From Bacillota bacterium (GTDB taxonomy: Bacteria; Bacillota; Clostridia; Acetivibrionales; DSM-1351), in the NCBI GenBank assembly GCA_023436515.1, contig JAEZIV010000105.1, positions 1-14,698 of the forward strand: DNA of 14,698 nt. The letters are read 5' to 3'. The translations under genes and the position numbers were made by a program. A model generated the notes under the pieces. The model had not been told where the DNA came from. It worked only from the letters and a program-made list of their open reading frames with translations, and did no database searches. This document shows, one piece after another, positions 1 through 7,688 of the stretch; positions within the stretch are counted from its first letter, which is position 1, and each line of letters begins with the position of its first letter.

Positions 1-587
1 CTTTCTGCAAGCATCATAGCTCTTTTAGCGGCCTTTGCCTTACATATCTCATTTGCCTTTTCAACCGCTGCTACCTCTCCGGCTATAGCAAGCTGACCTG
101 GGCAATTAAAGTTTGCAGGTTCACATATACCGAATTCTGACGCTTCCTTGCAGCTTTCAATTACAGCCTCATTGTCAAGACCGATAATAGCAGACATAGC
201 GCCAACACCAACAGGAACAGCCTCCTGCATGAACTTACCTCTTTTCCTTACAAGTGCAACAGCCTCCTTAAAGCTGATAGTACCTGCAGCAACATGAGCC
301 GCATACTCTCCAAGGCTAAGTCCTGCAACAAAATCAGGCTTGATGCCTTTTTCAAGCAGAGGCTGCATACATGCAACACTGGTTGTTACTATTGTAGGCT
401 GAGTATTTTCTGTGATTTTTAGGGTTTCATCCTCACCGTTAAAAACCATTTCTTTGATATCAAATCCTAAGGCTTCAGAAGCCGCGTCAAAAATAGCGTC
501 AGCGCTTTTATATTCGGCAGCAATATCCTTACCCATACCTACATATTGAGCTCCCTGTCCGGGAAATATGAAAGCTAATTTACCCAT
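1..587 (-). CDS. fabD: Malonyl-CoA:ACP transacylase FabD (3' end beyond window)
   Basis: This enzyme moves the malonyl group from CoA to acyl carrier protein, supplying the extender unit for fatty-acid synthesis in the cytoplasm. The reading frame is open from an ATG at 587 to the left edge, giving about 195 of the family's usual ~310 residues. It opens with the FabD signature FIFPGQGAQYVGMG. The nucleophile is Ser91 in GLSLGEY; a Leu replaces the more common His of GHSLG, a variant I recall from other clostridia, so I do not read it as a defect. RGKFMQEA (about 116-123) carries the arginine that binds the malonyl carboxylate. The catalytic His region lies outside the window. GGAGG sits 5 bases before the ATG. 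The gene follows fabH by 33 bases and is the fourth gene of the fapR operon; fabG and acpP would be expected next. Confidence 0.96.
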   Translation of the reverse strand, partial: MGKLAFIFPGQGAQYVGMGKDIAAEYKSADAIFDAASEALGFDIKEMVFNGEDETLKITENTQPTIVTTSVACMQPLLEKGIKPDFVAGLSLGEYAAHVAAGTISFKEAVALVRKRGKFMQEAVPVGVGAMSAIIGLDNEAVIESCKEASEFGICEPANFNCPGQLAIAGEVAAVEKANEICKAKAAKRAMMLAE

Positions 588-620
588 ACAAACCTCCATC
601 TATATAATCTTTGAAACTGA

Positions 621-1598
621 TTACTTTGCCCATTTTATAGCAACTGACCCCCAGGTCAAGCCGCCTCCAAAACCTACTAAAACTAAGTTATTACCCATCT
701 TAAGCTTGCCTTCCCTATTTGCTTCATCAAGTGCTACAGGAATGGATGCAGATGAAATATTTCCATACTTTTGAATAATATAGTGCAATTTCTCATCACT
801 TACACCAAGTTTCTTAATAGCGCCATCAATAATCCTTGTATTAGCTTGGTGGGGGAATATATAATCCAGGTTTTCTACAGACATGCCTATATCCTCAAGA
901 ACCCTTAAGGTTGATAAAGACATAGCTTTTACAGCGAATTTAAATACTTCTGACCCATCCATCCATAGCGTTCTTGCCTTACCGTTTGGTCTCTTATCCA
1001 TTTCTGCAGCAGTTTGATAGAGATTTGGTATTGTTATGTTCATACCGGCAGTTCCATCAGAGCCTAAAAAGGAATTAAGAATGCCATAACCCCCTTCTAC
1101 CTCACCAATTACAACTGCTCCGGCACCATCACCAAAGAGAACGCATGTATTTCTGTCCTCCCAGTCAACAACCTTTGATAAGCCTTCACAACCAATGATT
1201 AATGCATGTTTGAAAATTCCGTTTGCAATGAACTGTGAAGCTGTAACAAGACCATATATAAATCCGGTGCATGCAGCATTGATATCAAAAGCAGTTGCAT
1301 TCTTCGCACCAATGGCACCTTGTACTATACATGATATTGACGGAGTCATAAAGTCAGGTGTTTCGGTTGCCAATATTATTAAATCTATATCTTCTGCATT
1401 TACCCCTGCATCTTCCATTGCTCTTATTGCCGCCTCTATACCCAGCTTATAGGCGGGTTCATCTTCTCGTAAAATTCTTCTTTCCGAAATCCCCGTTCTC
1501 TTTAAAATCCACTCGTTAGATGTCTCAACCATTTGTTCCAAATCATTGTTGGTAAGAATTTTTTCAGGCATACAGCTTCCTGTGCCCAAAATTCCCAC
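621..1598 (-). CDS. fabH: Beta-ketoacyl-ACP synthase III FabH
   Basis: FabH condenses an acyl-CoA primer with malonyl-ACP and so starts fatty-acid chains. The catalytic triad is visible: Cys110 in NAACTGF, His250 in FPHQAN and Asn280 in KYGNISSAS, counted from the GTG at 1598. The C-terminal GFGGGLTWGSVAIKW is typical. The stretch between the Cys and His motifs is longer than in B. subtilis FabHA, with extra residues around 187-213. The start is uncertain. The GTG at 1598 lies 4 bases after the plsX stop, has no Shine-Dalgarno of its own, and gives an unusually short N terminus beginning MGILGTG. A GGAGG at 1636-1632, inside the end of plsX, is 9 bases before an in-frame CTG at 1622. Starting there adds eight residues and gives the family-like opening MKTISTKSVGILGTG. 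The next codon upstream in this frame is out of reach because of an in-frame TGA. Confidence 0.95.
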   Translation of the reverse strand: MGILGTGSCMPEKILTNNDLEQMVETSNEWILKRTGISERRILREDEPAYKLGIEAAIRAMEDAGVNAEDIDLIILATETPDFMTPSISCIVQGAIGAKNATAFDINAACTGFIYGLVTASQFIANGIFKHALIIGCEGLSKVVDWEDRNTCVLFGDGAGAVVIGEVEGGYGILNSFLGSDGTAGMNITIPNLYQTAAEMDKRPNGKARTLWMDGSEVFKFAVKAMSLSTLRVLEDIGMSVENLDYIFPHQANTRIIDGAIKKLGVSDEKLHYIIQKYGNISSASIPVALDEANREGKLKMGNNLVLVGFGGGLTWGSVAIKWAK

Positions 1599-1602
1599 GC
1601 TT

Positions 1603-2634
1603 TTAGTCGATATTGTCTTCAGAGGGCTTCACCTCCATATTTTTGAATTTATCTTTGATTTCATCTACAATACCGTTTTCAATTAATGGTATTGTTCTCT
1701 TTAGAATAGCAGTTCTAATAGTTTTAGCCTTTGATGATCCATGACTTTTAACTACGAGCTCGTTTATACCCAGTACCGGTGCGCCTGATAACTCATCCGC
1801 ATCAAACTTCTTTTTAAAATCCTTAAAAAATGGCTTCATCAAAAGATAACATACCTTGGTTATGATATTTCTTGTAAAGAGTTTTTTTAATTCACTCTTT
1901 AGTAAAAGTTCACCTGCGCCTTCATACAGCTTAAGTGCAACATTTCCTACATAACCGTCACATACAGCAACGTCGACTTCACCGCCTGTGATATCATTTC
2001 CTTCTATATTACCAACAAAATTGACCGGTGCTTCTTTTAAAAGTCCGAATGCCTGCTTTAGAGTATCATTACCCTTTGCATTTTCGGAACCTACGTTCAC
2101 CAAACCAACCTTGGGTGTATTGAGATTAAAAATCAACTTCATATAAATTGATCCCATAATGCCGAACTGTAGATAATTCAAAGGCCTGCAAACTGTGTTC
2201 ATACCTGCGTCTATAATCAGACACATTGCCTTTTTAGTCGGAACCAATGCAGGCATGGAGGGTCTGTCAATTCCCTTTACCCTGCCAACTATCAGCAGAG
2301 AGCCTGTTAAAAGTGCTCCGGTATTTCCTGCAGATAGAAAAGCATCACCCTTTTTTTCCTTTAAAAGCCTCAGCCCAACCACCATGGAAGAGTCCTTCTT
2401 GTTTCGTATGGCTTTTGTAGGTGTATCTTCACCTGTTATTACCTCTGTTGCATTCACTATTTCCACTCTGTCTTTGTTATAGGCTCTTTTACTTAATCTA
2501 TCTTCTATTTGTTCCTGCTTACCGACGAGTGTTACCTTAAAATCCTTTTTAATATTCAAGGCCTCAATACAGCCATCTATAATAGCATCAGGAGCGTTGT
2601 CTCCGCCCATAGCATCCACAATTATATTAATCAT
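1603..2634 (-). CDS. plsX: Phosphate acyltransferase PlsX
   Basis: PlsX makes acyl-phosphate from acyl-ACP, the acyl donor that PlsY uses to acylate glycerol-3-phosphate; it is a peripheral membrane enzyme of phospholipid synthesis. The N terminus MINIIVDAMGGDNAPDAI is the family signature, followed by LVGKQEQI, the AGNTGALL segment and the GNIEGNDI and DGYVGNVALKL motifs. At 343 residues the length is normal. I chose the ATG at 2634 over an in-frame ATG at 2673: the shorter form begins at the conserved strand and has a GGAGG 11 bases upstream, whereas the longer form has no ribosome site. The 3' end carries the likely Shine-Dalgarno for fabH, which suggests translational coupling. It lies 96 bases after fapR. 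Confidence 0.96.
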   Translation of the reverse strand: MINIIVDAMGGDNAPDAIIDGCIEALNIKKDFKVTLVGKQEQIEDRLSKRAYNKDRVEIVNATEVITGEDTPTKAIRNKKDSSMVVGLRLLKEKKGDAFLSAGNTGALLTGSLLIVGRVKGIDRPSMPALVPTKKAMCLIIDAGMNTVCRPLNYLQFGIMGSIYMKLIFNLNTPKVGLVNVGSENAKGNDTLKQAFGLLKEAPVNFVGNIEGNDITGGEVDVAVCDGYVGNVALKLYEGAGELLLKSELKKLFTRNIITKVCYLLMKPFFKDFKKKFDADELSGAPVLGINELVVKSHGSSKAKTIRTAILKRTIPLIENGIVDEIKDKFKNMEVKPSEDNID

Positions 2635-2730
2635 AAAACAAAATTCCTCCAGGTTATCGGAACTGAAAAACATTCATTGATTATTCAGATCCACTTTCAC
2701 GTGCTTATTAATCAGATTTAGTTGGATACA

Positions 2731-3321
2731 TTACTTACCCTGCTGTTCCTTGACAAAATCCTTATCAACTGATACGAGAGTAAATTTACCTCTGAAAACC
2801 TCTACGTTCTTTTCATAAATTTTCACCCAAACTATGAACCTGTTTCTTTTTGATTCTCTGACTTCAGCTTTTGCAACAAGCTTGGCTCCAGAGTATACGG
2901 GAATTTTGTACTTTATATTTGCGATACCCACCAGAGCAACCTGAGCATCGATAACTGCAATTGCAAGTGTTTCTGCAAGAGAGTAAATATAGTGACCCCT
3001 TATAATATGTGTTTTTTCAAAGGCCATTGAGCTATCGGTTTCCATCAAGGAAATGGCACTCTGACCAAGCTGCAAATCTATTAATTCCCCTATGAATTCT
3101 CTTCCCTCTATAGATTTCAGCTTTTCCTGATTCGATTCCGCTACGTGCTTAATCCTTTCACGTAATTCCGGAATACTTAGCTCCAACCTATCCAATCTTA
3201 TAGTCGGAACACTTACCTTAAAATAATCAGCTAATTCTTCATCTGTCAGAAATGGGTCATACTTGATTTTTTCAAGTAATATCTTCTGCCTTTGTTGTTT
3301 CTGTGATGATGATCTGCTCAC
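2731..3321 (-). CDS. fapR: Transcription factor FapR, fatty acid and phospholipid biosynthesis repressor
   Basis: FapR is the malonyl-CoA-responsive repressor of fatty-acid and phospholipid genes in Gram-positive bacteria. The N-terminal winged-helix segment includes [20 protein letters not shown], followed by [19 protein letters not shown], nearly identical to B. subtilis FapR. The C-terminal half is the hot-dog fold that binds malonyl-CoA, with [20 protein letters not shown] and a strand ending FRGKFTL. From the GTG at 3321 it is 196 residues; B. subtilis FapR is about 188. The start is not settled: the frame also offers a TTG at 3327 and a GTG at 3333, and the only ribosome site (AAGGGGTG, 3338-3331) fits 3327 or 3321 best. 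It is the first gene of its operon and has its own operator upstream, so autoregulation is expected. Confidence 0.95.
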   Translation of the reverse strand: MSRSSSQKQQRQKILLEKIKYDPFLTDEELADYFKVSVPTIRLDRLELSIPELRERIKHVAESNQEKLKSIEGREFIGELIDLQLGQSAISLMETDSSMAFEKTHIIRGHYIYSLAETLAIAVIDAQVALVGIANIKYKIPVYSGAKLVAKAEVRESKRNRFIVWVKIYEKNVEVFRGKFTLVSVDKDFVKEQQGK

Positions 3322-3354
3322 AAACAACCACACCCCTTATTAATAATTGTTATA

Positions 3355-3373
3355 ATTATTACCAGATACTAAT
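3355..3373 (-). promoter_or_regulatory. FapR operator
   Basis: The plus strand reads TTATTACCAGATACTAA at 3356-3372, an imperfect dyad very close to the published FapR site (TTAGTACC...GATACTAA style). On the minus strand it reads TTAGTATCTGGTAATAA. It covers about +7 to +25 relative to the predicted start, so a bound repressor would block initiation or early elongation. That it lies in front of fapR itself supports the assignment. Confidence 0.85.
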
Positions 3374-3386
3374 TGCTGATAACAAA

Positions 3387-3415
3387 ATTATATATTAACT
3401 TTATTATTATTGCAA
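3387..3415 (-). promoter_or_regulatory. SigA-type promoter of the fapR-plsX-fabH-fabD operon
   Basis: On the minus strand TTGCAA (3415-3410) and a perfect TATAAT (3392-3387) are separated by exactly 17 bases. Transcription would start near 3380. This is the best promoter match upstream of fapR. Confidence 0.8.
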
Positions 3416-3550
3416 CTATTTTCTAATAATATTAGCTAAACCTATTCATTCATAACGTTTTTATAATTATGACCTACCCATAGTATGTCTAAAAAATTGC
3501 ATGGGCATGCACATATTATGACACAATCACCACTTATATTACAAATAAAA

Positions 3551-3579
3551 ATAGTAAAATGCTTCTCACATTTTACTAT
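3551..3579 (-). terminator. Hairpin, possible distal terminator of rimO-pgsA
   Basis: ATAGTAAAATG and CATTTTACTAT form a perfect 11-bp inverted repeat with a 7-base loop. On the minus strand the stem is followed by a run of five T (TTTTTATTTG). The stem is AT-rich, so it is a weak intrinsic terminator. It lies between pgsA and the fapR promoter. Confidence 0.5.
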
Positions 3580-3619
3580 CTTCTCTAGAGCCTTTACTAT
3601 GCTGTTGACACACAAAATT

Positions 3620-3645
3620 AATAGCCGCAAATAATTACGGCTATT
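3620..3645 (-). terminator. Hairpin just downstream of pgsA, possible terminator
   Basis: AATAGCCG and CGGCTATT pair as an 8-bp stem with a 10-base loop, beginning 25 bases after the pgsA stop. The following minus-strand sequence (AATTTTG) is only weakly T-rich. Together with the hairpin at 3551-3579 it may end the rimO-pgsA transcript. Confidence 0.45.
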
Positions 3646-3669
3646 TGTTGGTTTCATATATTTATATAT

Positions 3670-4290
3670 TTACATATCTTCGGGCTTTATAACCTTTAAA
3701 TTTTTCACAAAGAAGTCAATGCCAGAATATATGGTAACAACAACTGCTATAAACATTAAGTAAGCATCTATTCTGATATCTGTTACAAGGGAGAATGGGA
3801 AATTATTTAACAGTGATACTGAAACAGCAATAGTCTGAAAAACCATTTTTATTTTTCCCGACTTGTTTGCCGCCACTACCTGTCCTTCACCGGCTGCAAC
3901 CAATCTCATTCCGGTTACCAGCAACTCTCTCGATATAATTATCATTGCCGCCCAACCGGTAACCACACCTCTTTGAACAAGTGCGATTAATGCAGCTGTT
4001 ATGAGCAGCTTATCTGCTATAGGATCAAGGAATTTACCAAACGCAGTGATTAGCTTCCGTTTTCGTGCAATATATCCATCCACACCATCGGTACTTGCTG
4101 CAATAATAAATAATACAGCTGCTACATAATTTCCGTAAGCATTGATAAACTTATTTATGTTAAGCATATCCTCCTTAATAAAGGATAGTAAGGGCAGGTT
4201 TACCGTGGCGTCAGGGATTGGTATTATAAAAACCATAAATAATGGAACCAGAGCTATTCGTGAAATAGTAATCTTATTTGGTAAGTTCAT
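3670..4290 (-). CDS. pgsA: CDP-diacylglycerol--glycerol-3-phosphate 3-phosphatidyltransferase PgsA
   Basis: PgsA is an integral membrane enzyme that makes phosphatidylglycerophosphate, the precursor of phosphatidylglycerol and cardiolipin. The complete CDP-alcohol phosphotransferase motif is present: Asp68, Asp71-Gly72, Ala75-Arg76, Gly85, Asp89 and Asp93, with the canonical spacing D-x2-DG-x2-AR-x8-G-x3-D-x3-D. The N terminus MNLPNKITISRIALVP is typical, and several hydrophobic segments flank the motif and fill the C-terminal half. At 206 residues it is slightly longer than the usual ~190; the extra length is around residues 27-50. Its ATG overlaps the last 17 bases of rimO, with a GGAGAGG ribosome site inside rimO, so the two are co-translated. 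Confidence 0.96.
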   Translation of the reverse strand: MNLPNKITISRIALVPLFMVFIIPIPDATVNLPLLSFIKEDMLNINKFINAYGNYVAAVLFIIAASTDGVDGYIARKRKLITAFGKFLDPIADKLLITAALIALVQRGVVTGWAAMIIISRELLVTGMRLVAAGEGQVVAANKSGKIKMVFQTIAVSVSLLNNFPFSLVTDIRIDAYLMFIAVVVTIYSGIDFFVKNLKVIKPEDM

Positions 4291-5617
4291 CTATTACCTC
4301 TCCTATCAAATCATAATCTTCAGAATTTAGTATTTTAACATCCACAAAGCACCCAATTTCTATAGGCTCTGAGCTTGTAAAGTACACAGCACCGTCGATT
4401 TCAGGAGCTTCAGCGTATGTTCGTCCATAATAGAATATACCATCATCAGCAATCCCGTCAACAATGGCTTTATAAACTTTTCCAACTCTTTTAACATTTT
4501 TTTCAGAGCTAATGGAATTCTGCTGCTCAAGTATAAGCTTTTGTCGTTTTAATTTAATACTTTTCTTGATTTGATTATTCATTTTAGCAGCCGGAGTTCC
4601 ATCTTCCTTTGAATAGGTAAACACACCAAGTCTGTCAAACCTGAATTCTTTAACAAAGTCCAACAGCTGTTGAAAATCCTCCTCCGTTTCATCCGGGAAG
4701 CCTACGATCAAAGAGGTTCTTAATACTATATCCTTTACTCTGTCGCGGAGCAAAGATAATGAGGCTCTTATTTGGGATGAAGTCCCCCTTCTACCCATTA
4801 GCTTCAAAATCCTGTCTGAAGCATGCTGTACCGGAATATCCAGATACTTGCATACCTTTGGATTAGAGGCTATTTCATCAATAAGGTCTATGTCTATCTC
4901 CTCAGGATAACAATACAATAGTCTTATCCACTGGATTCCTTCAATTTTTGAGATTTCACGGATAAGCTCAGGTAGCATCTTTTTACCATATAAATCAATT
5001 CCGTAGCGTGTAGTATCCTGTGCAATAAATATAATCTCCTTAGCTCCCTTTTCGGCAAGAGCTTGGGCCTCCCTGACAAGAGTCTCCAGCTTTCTGCTTC
5101 TATACGCTCCTCTCAGGTAAGGAATTATACAATAGGTGCAGCGATTGTCACACCCTTCTGAAATCTTTAAATACACCGAATGCTTGGCGGAAGATATAAC
5201 CCTCTCTTCATCAAGGTAAGCAGTTTCATCAAGCTTACCATAAGCAACAACCTTCTCTCCCTCGTATGCTCTGTTTATGACCTCAGCAATTTCCTTATAA
5301 TTGCCTGTTCCGAGAACTGCGTCAACCTCAGGTATCTGTTCCAGAATCTTTTCTCTGTATCTTTCGGCCATACAGCCCGTAACTATCAATATTTCACACT
5401 TACGTTTCTTTTCTTCTGCCATTTCTAAAATAGTATTTATTGATTCCTGCTGTGCCGATTCAATAAACCCACATGTATTAACCACCAGTATATCAGCATT
5501 TTCTTTTTCATTGACTATCTCATATTCTGCATGCTTTAGCATACCCAGCATTATTTCACTGTCCACTAGATTTTTGGGGCATCCTAAAGATACAACACCT
5601 ATTTTTTTACTCACCAA
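4274..5617 (-). CDS. rimO: Ribosomal protein S12 methylthiotransferase RimO
   Basis: RimO is a radical-SAM enzyme that methylthiolates a conserved aspartate of ribosomal protein S12. The N-terminal UPF0004 domain carries the cysteines for one iron-sulfur cluster at Cys13 (SLGCPKNLVDSE), Cys49 (NTCGF) and Cys82 (TGCMAERY). The radical-SAM CxxxCxxC is Cys156, Cys160 and Cys163 in EGCDNRCTYCIIP. The RGAYRSR that follows and the SLGCPKNxVDSE start favour RimO over MiaB. A C-terminal TRAM domain covers about residues 375-447. The length of 447 is normal. The start is either the TTG at 5617 or the adjoining GTG at 5614; GGAG lies 5 or 8 bases upstream respectively. It heads a two-gene unit with pgsA. 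Confidence 0.96.
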   Translation of the reverse strand: MVSKKIGVVSLGCPKNLVDSEIMLGMLKHAEYEIVNEKENADILVVNTCGFIESAQQESINTILEMAEEKKRKCEILIVTGCMAERYREKILEQIPEVDAVLGTGNYKEIAEVINRAYEGEKVVAYGKLDETAYLDEERVISSAKHSVYLKISEGCDNRCTYCIIPYLRGAYRSRKLETLVREAQALAEKGAKEIIFIAQDTTRYGIDLYGKKMLPELIREISKIEGIQWIRLLYCYPEEIDIDLIDEIASNPKVCKYLDIPVQHASDRILKLMGRRGTSSQIRASLSLLRDRVKDIVLRTSLIVGFPDETEEDFQQLLDFVKEFRFDRLGVFTYSKEDGTPAAKMNNQIKKSIKLKRQKLILEQQNSISSEKNVKRVGKVYKAIVDGIADDGIFYYGRTYAEAPEIDGAVYFTSSEPIEIGCFVDVKILNSEDYDLIGEVIDELTK

Positions 5618-5691
5618 TTACACTCCTCAAATAATTATAGTAATAGAAGCATCATTTATATCGACTGCTTGTTGCAATAAACTCTATAAAA

Positions 5692-5720
5692 ATTATTTAA
5701 TAATATTTATTAAATGTCAA
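5692..5720 (-). promoter_or_regulatory. Promoter of rimO-pgsA
   Basis: On the minus strand a perfect TTGACA (5720-5715) is followed after 17 bases by AATAAT (5697-5692). Transcription would start near 5685, leaving a leader of about 70 bases before rimO. Confidence 0.65.
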
Positions 5721-5775
5721 TGATAAAGAGAATTTATATTTTTTTATACATTTAATAAGCTACATTAGATAAAAA

Positions 5776-6405
5776 CTACAGGTCCATTTCATCAGGCACA
5801 AAGCTACTGATAGCTCTTGTTGCCTGACTTAAGCTGAAACCTCTGCTTAAAAGAAAGCTTTTCATCTTTTTCAAAACTTTTTCATCAAAGCTTGAGTATT
5901 TAGAATACCTCTTTCTCAGCAGCTCTATAGCAACCTCCGAATCATCGGTTTCAAATTCTTCAAAAGCCTTTTCAATAATCTCATCAGAAATTCCTCTTTG
6001 ACTCAATTCAGCAGAGAGTAATCGCACTGATTTCGGCTTTAGCTTGGACTTCTCTGATATATACTTGCATGCATATTTGTAGTCGTTTATGTAGTTGATT
6101 TCCTTAAGATTTTCAATAACCTTATTAACTGTAGCTTCTTCATATCCCATAACTGAGAGCTTGCGTTCTACCTCCACAGCAGTCCTAAGCCTTAATGCAA
6201 GAAAGCTGACAGCGGCGCTCTTTGCAGAAGCATAAACTTCAGTGTCAAGAATATAATTAAGTCTGTCCTCAGATATTTCCATACCTTCCTTTAGTTCCAG
6301 AATATCTATCCTTTTTCGGGGTAATGAAAAATCAACATGATTATCAAGATATATCTGAGACATTGTTGAAGCCTTTTCATTTTTAAGTATTGATACTATT
6401 TTCAT
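5776..6405 (-). CDS. recX: Regulatory protein RecX
   Basis: RecX binds RecA filaments and modulates their activity. The protein has 209 residues and is built of the repeated three-helix units typical of the family. Markers are the region AAVSFLALRLRTAVEVERKLSVMGYEEATVNKVIENLKEINYINDYKYA (about 66-115), KLKPKSVRLLSAELSQRGISDEIIEKAF, and a C-terminal repeat with LLSRGFSLSQATRAI. I chose the ATG at 6405, which has GGAG 9 bases upstream; an in-frame TTG at 6420 would place that ribosome site inside the gene. It follows recA as in many bacteria, but a terminator-like hairpin and a candidate promoter lie between them, so it may be partly uncoupled. Confidence 0.92.
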   Translation of the reverse strand: MKIVSILKNEKASTMSQIYLDNHVDFSLPRKRIDILELKEGMEISEDRLNYILDTEVYASAKSAAVSFLALRLRTAVEVERKLSVMGYEEATVNKVIENLKEINYINDYKYACKYISEKSKLKPKSVRLLSAELSQRGISDEIIEKAFEEFETDDSEVAIELLRKRYSKYSSFDEKVLKKMKSFLLSRGFSLSQATRAISSFVPDEMDL

Positions 6406-6447
6406 TGAATTAATCTCCAATTAAATACAGTTATTATATTTACAGTA

Positions 6448-6476
6448 TATATACCCTCGTATAGCCTTCACGACAA
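6448..6476 (-). promoter_or_regulatory. Candidate recX promoter
   Basis: TTGTCG (6476-6471) and TATATA (6453-6448) on the minus strand are spaced by 17 bases, downstream of the recA hairpin. The match is moderate. No GAAC-N4-GTTC SOS box is visible here, unlike in front of recA. Confidence 0.45.
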
Positions 6477-6497
6477 ATATTATAATATAAAAACCCT

Positions 6498-6552
6498 TAA
6501 AGGCATACCGATAAACAAAGAAAAATTGCTACTTTGATTCGGTATGCCTTTA
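6498..6552 (-). terminator. Long hairpin after recA, probable (partial) terminator
   Basis: TAAAGGCATACCG (6498-6510) and CGGTATGCCTTTA (6540-6552) form a perfect 13-bp stem. The 29-base loop contains a second 5-bp stem (CAAAG/CTTTG). On the minus strand the stem is followed by AGGGTTTTTATAT. It lies 26 bases after the recA stop and before recX. The large loop and the four-base gap before the T run make it less than ideal, so some read-through to recX is possible. Confidence 0.65.
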
Positions 6553-6578
6553 GTTATTTTCAAGTAAGTTAATAATTA

Positions 6579-7613
6579 TTAGTCCATTTCCTCTTCCTCA
6601 GGTTCATCTGGTGATTCCACAAGTGTAGGAGTTATAGTCAGGCTTTCCCTGACCAGCTTTTCAATCTCCATGCACATAGCAGGATTTTCCTTAAGAAATT
6701 GTTTTGCGTTCTCTCTTCCCTGACCGATACGCTGTCCGTTGTAGGAGAACCACGCTCCGCTCTTATTCACTATGTCACTGTTTACTGCTATATCAAGAAT
6801 ACTTCCTTCTCTTGAAATACCTTCACCATAAACTATATCAAATTCAGCTTCTCTGAAAGGAGGAGCAATCTTATTTTTCACCACTTTAACTCTTGTTCTG
6901 TTTCCAACTATCTCATTTGACTGCTTTATGGATTCTATCCTTCTTACATCAAGACGTACAGATGAATAGAACTTAAGTGCTCGTCCTCCTGGTGTAGTTT
7001 CAGGATTTCCAAACATAATACCAACCTTTTCACGAAGCTGATTGATAAATATAGCGGTAGTATTGGATTTATTGATTACACCAGCCAGCTTTCTCAAAGC
7101 TTGAGACATAAGTCTCGCCTGAAGGCCAACATGGGAATCCCCCATCTCACCGTCAATTTCAGCCTTTGGTACAAGAGCTGCAACCGAGTCAACAACAATA
7201 ACATCAATGGCACCACTTCTCACAAGTGCTTCAGTTATCTCCAAGGCCTGCTCACCTGTATCAGGCTGTGAAACTATAAGATTATCTATATCAACCCCAA
7301 GTTTTTTTGCATAAACCGGATCCAAGGCGTGTTCCGCATCTATGAAGGCTGCTTCCCCACCTGCTTTTTGGGCTTCTGCAATTATATGCAGCGCAACTGT
7401 AGTCTTTCCTGATGCTTCAGGGCCATATATCTCAACGATTCTTCCTCTGGGTACTCCACCCACACCTAGTGCAATATCAAGGCTAAGGGAGCCTGTGGGA
7501 ATAACCGCTACATTCATGTGCGCATTCTCGCCCAATTTCATAACGGCACCTTTTCCAAACTGCTTTTCTATCTGACCAAGGGCCATTTCTAATGCTTTTT
7601 TCTTTTCTAACAT
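6579..7613 (-). CDS. recA: Recombinase RecA
   Basis: RecA forms ATP-dependent filaments on single-stranded DNA, drives strand exchange, and triggers LexA self-cleavage in the SOS response. Walker A is GPEASGKT at residues 64-71, and the Walker B strand is [12 protein letters not shown]. The signature [28 protein letters not shown] is intact. The C terminus ends in an acidic tail (EEEEMD) as in most RecAs. The 344-residue length is normal. I chose the ATG at 7613, with GGAGGT 6 bases upstream; the ATG at 7631 would put this ribosome site inside the gene. It has its own SOS-type promoter but no terminator separates it from murJ, so it can also be read from the cinA-murJ side. Confidence 0.98.
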   Translation of the reverse strand: MLEKKKALEMALGQIEKQFGKGAVMKLGENAHMNVAVIPTGSLSLDIALGVGGVPRGRIVEIYGPEASGKTTVALHIIAEAQKAGGEAAFIDAEHALDPVYAKKLGVDIDNLIVSQPDTGEQALEITEALVRSGAIDVIVVDSVAALVPKAEIDGEMGDSHVGLQARLMSQALRKLAGVINKSNTTAIFINQLREKVGIMFGNPETTPGGRALKFYSSVRLDVRRIESIKQSNEIVGNRTRVKVVKNKIAPPFREAEFDIVYGEGISREGSILDIAVNSDIVNKSGAWFSYNGQRIGQGRENAKQFLKENPAMCMEIEKLVRESLTITPTLVESPDEPEEEEMD

Positions 7614-7635
7614 GGGGTGACCTCCTCGCATTTAT

Positions 7636-7649
7636 AGAACATTTGTTCT
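7636..7649 (-). promoter_or_regulatory. LexA (SOS) box of recA
   Basis: AGAACATTTGTTCT is a perfect 14-base palindrome containing GAAC-N4-GTTC, the core of the Gram-positive LexA site. It lies immediately after the predicted transcription start of recA (about +1 to +14), where bound LexA would block transcription. Confidence 0.88.
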
Positions 7650-7656
7650 GTTTTTT

Positions 7657-7685
7657 ATTATATAGACTTTTGTTTTGTAAGTCAA
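7657..7685 (-). promoter_or_regulatory. recA promoter
   Basis: TTGACT (7685-7680) and TATAAT (7662-7657) on the minus strand are separated by exactly 17 bases. The -35 box begins only 3 bases after the murJ stop codon. Transcription would start near 7650, at the edge of the LexA box. Confidence 0.85.
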
Positions 7686-7688
7686 CTT

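Larger units (their letters stand above)
3322..3669. other. Intergenic region between fapR and pgsA
   Basis: This stretch holds, from right to left, two hairpins that may end the pgsA transcript and then the fapR promoter and FapR operator. A 71-codon open frame (3442-3657, minus) crosses both hairpins; it has no ribosome site and I do not regard it as a gene. Confidence 0.7.

Noticed and set aside
301..330. FabD active site GLSLG instead of GHSLG as a possible loss of function
   Set aside because: The catalytic Ser is intact and I recall the same Leu in other clostridial FabD proteins; the catalytic His region lies outside the window.
568..774. Plus-strand frame across the fabD-fabH junction
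   Set aside because: It is antisense to two well-supported genes and lacks any protein-family signal.
3442..3657. 71-codon minus-strand open frame between pgsA and fapR, rich in cysteines
   Set aside because: No ribosome site, it spans two hairpins, and composition looks random. It is better explained as intergenic DNA.
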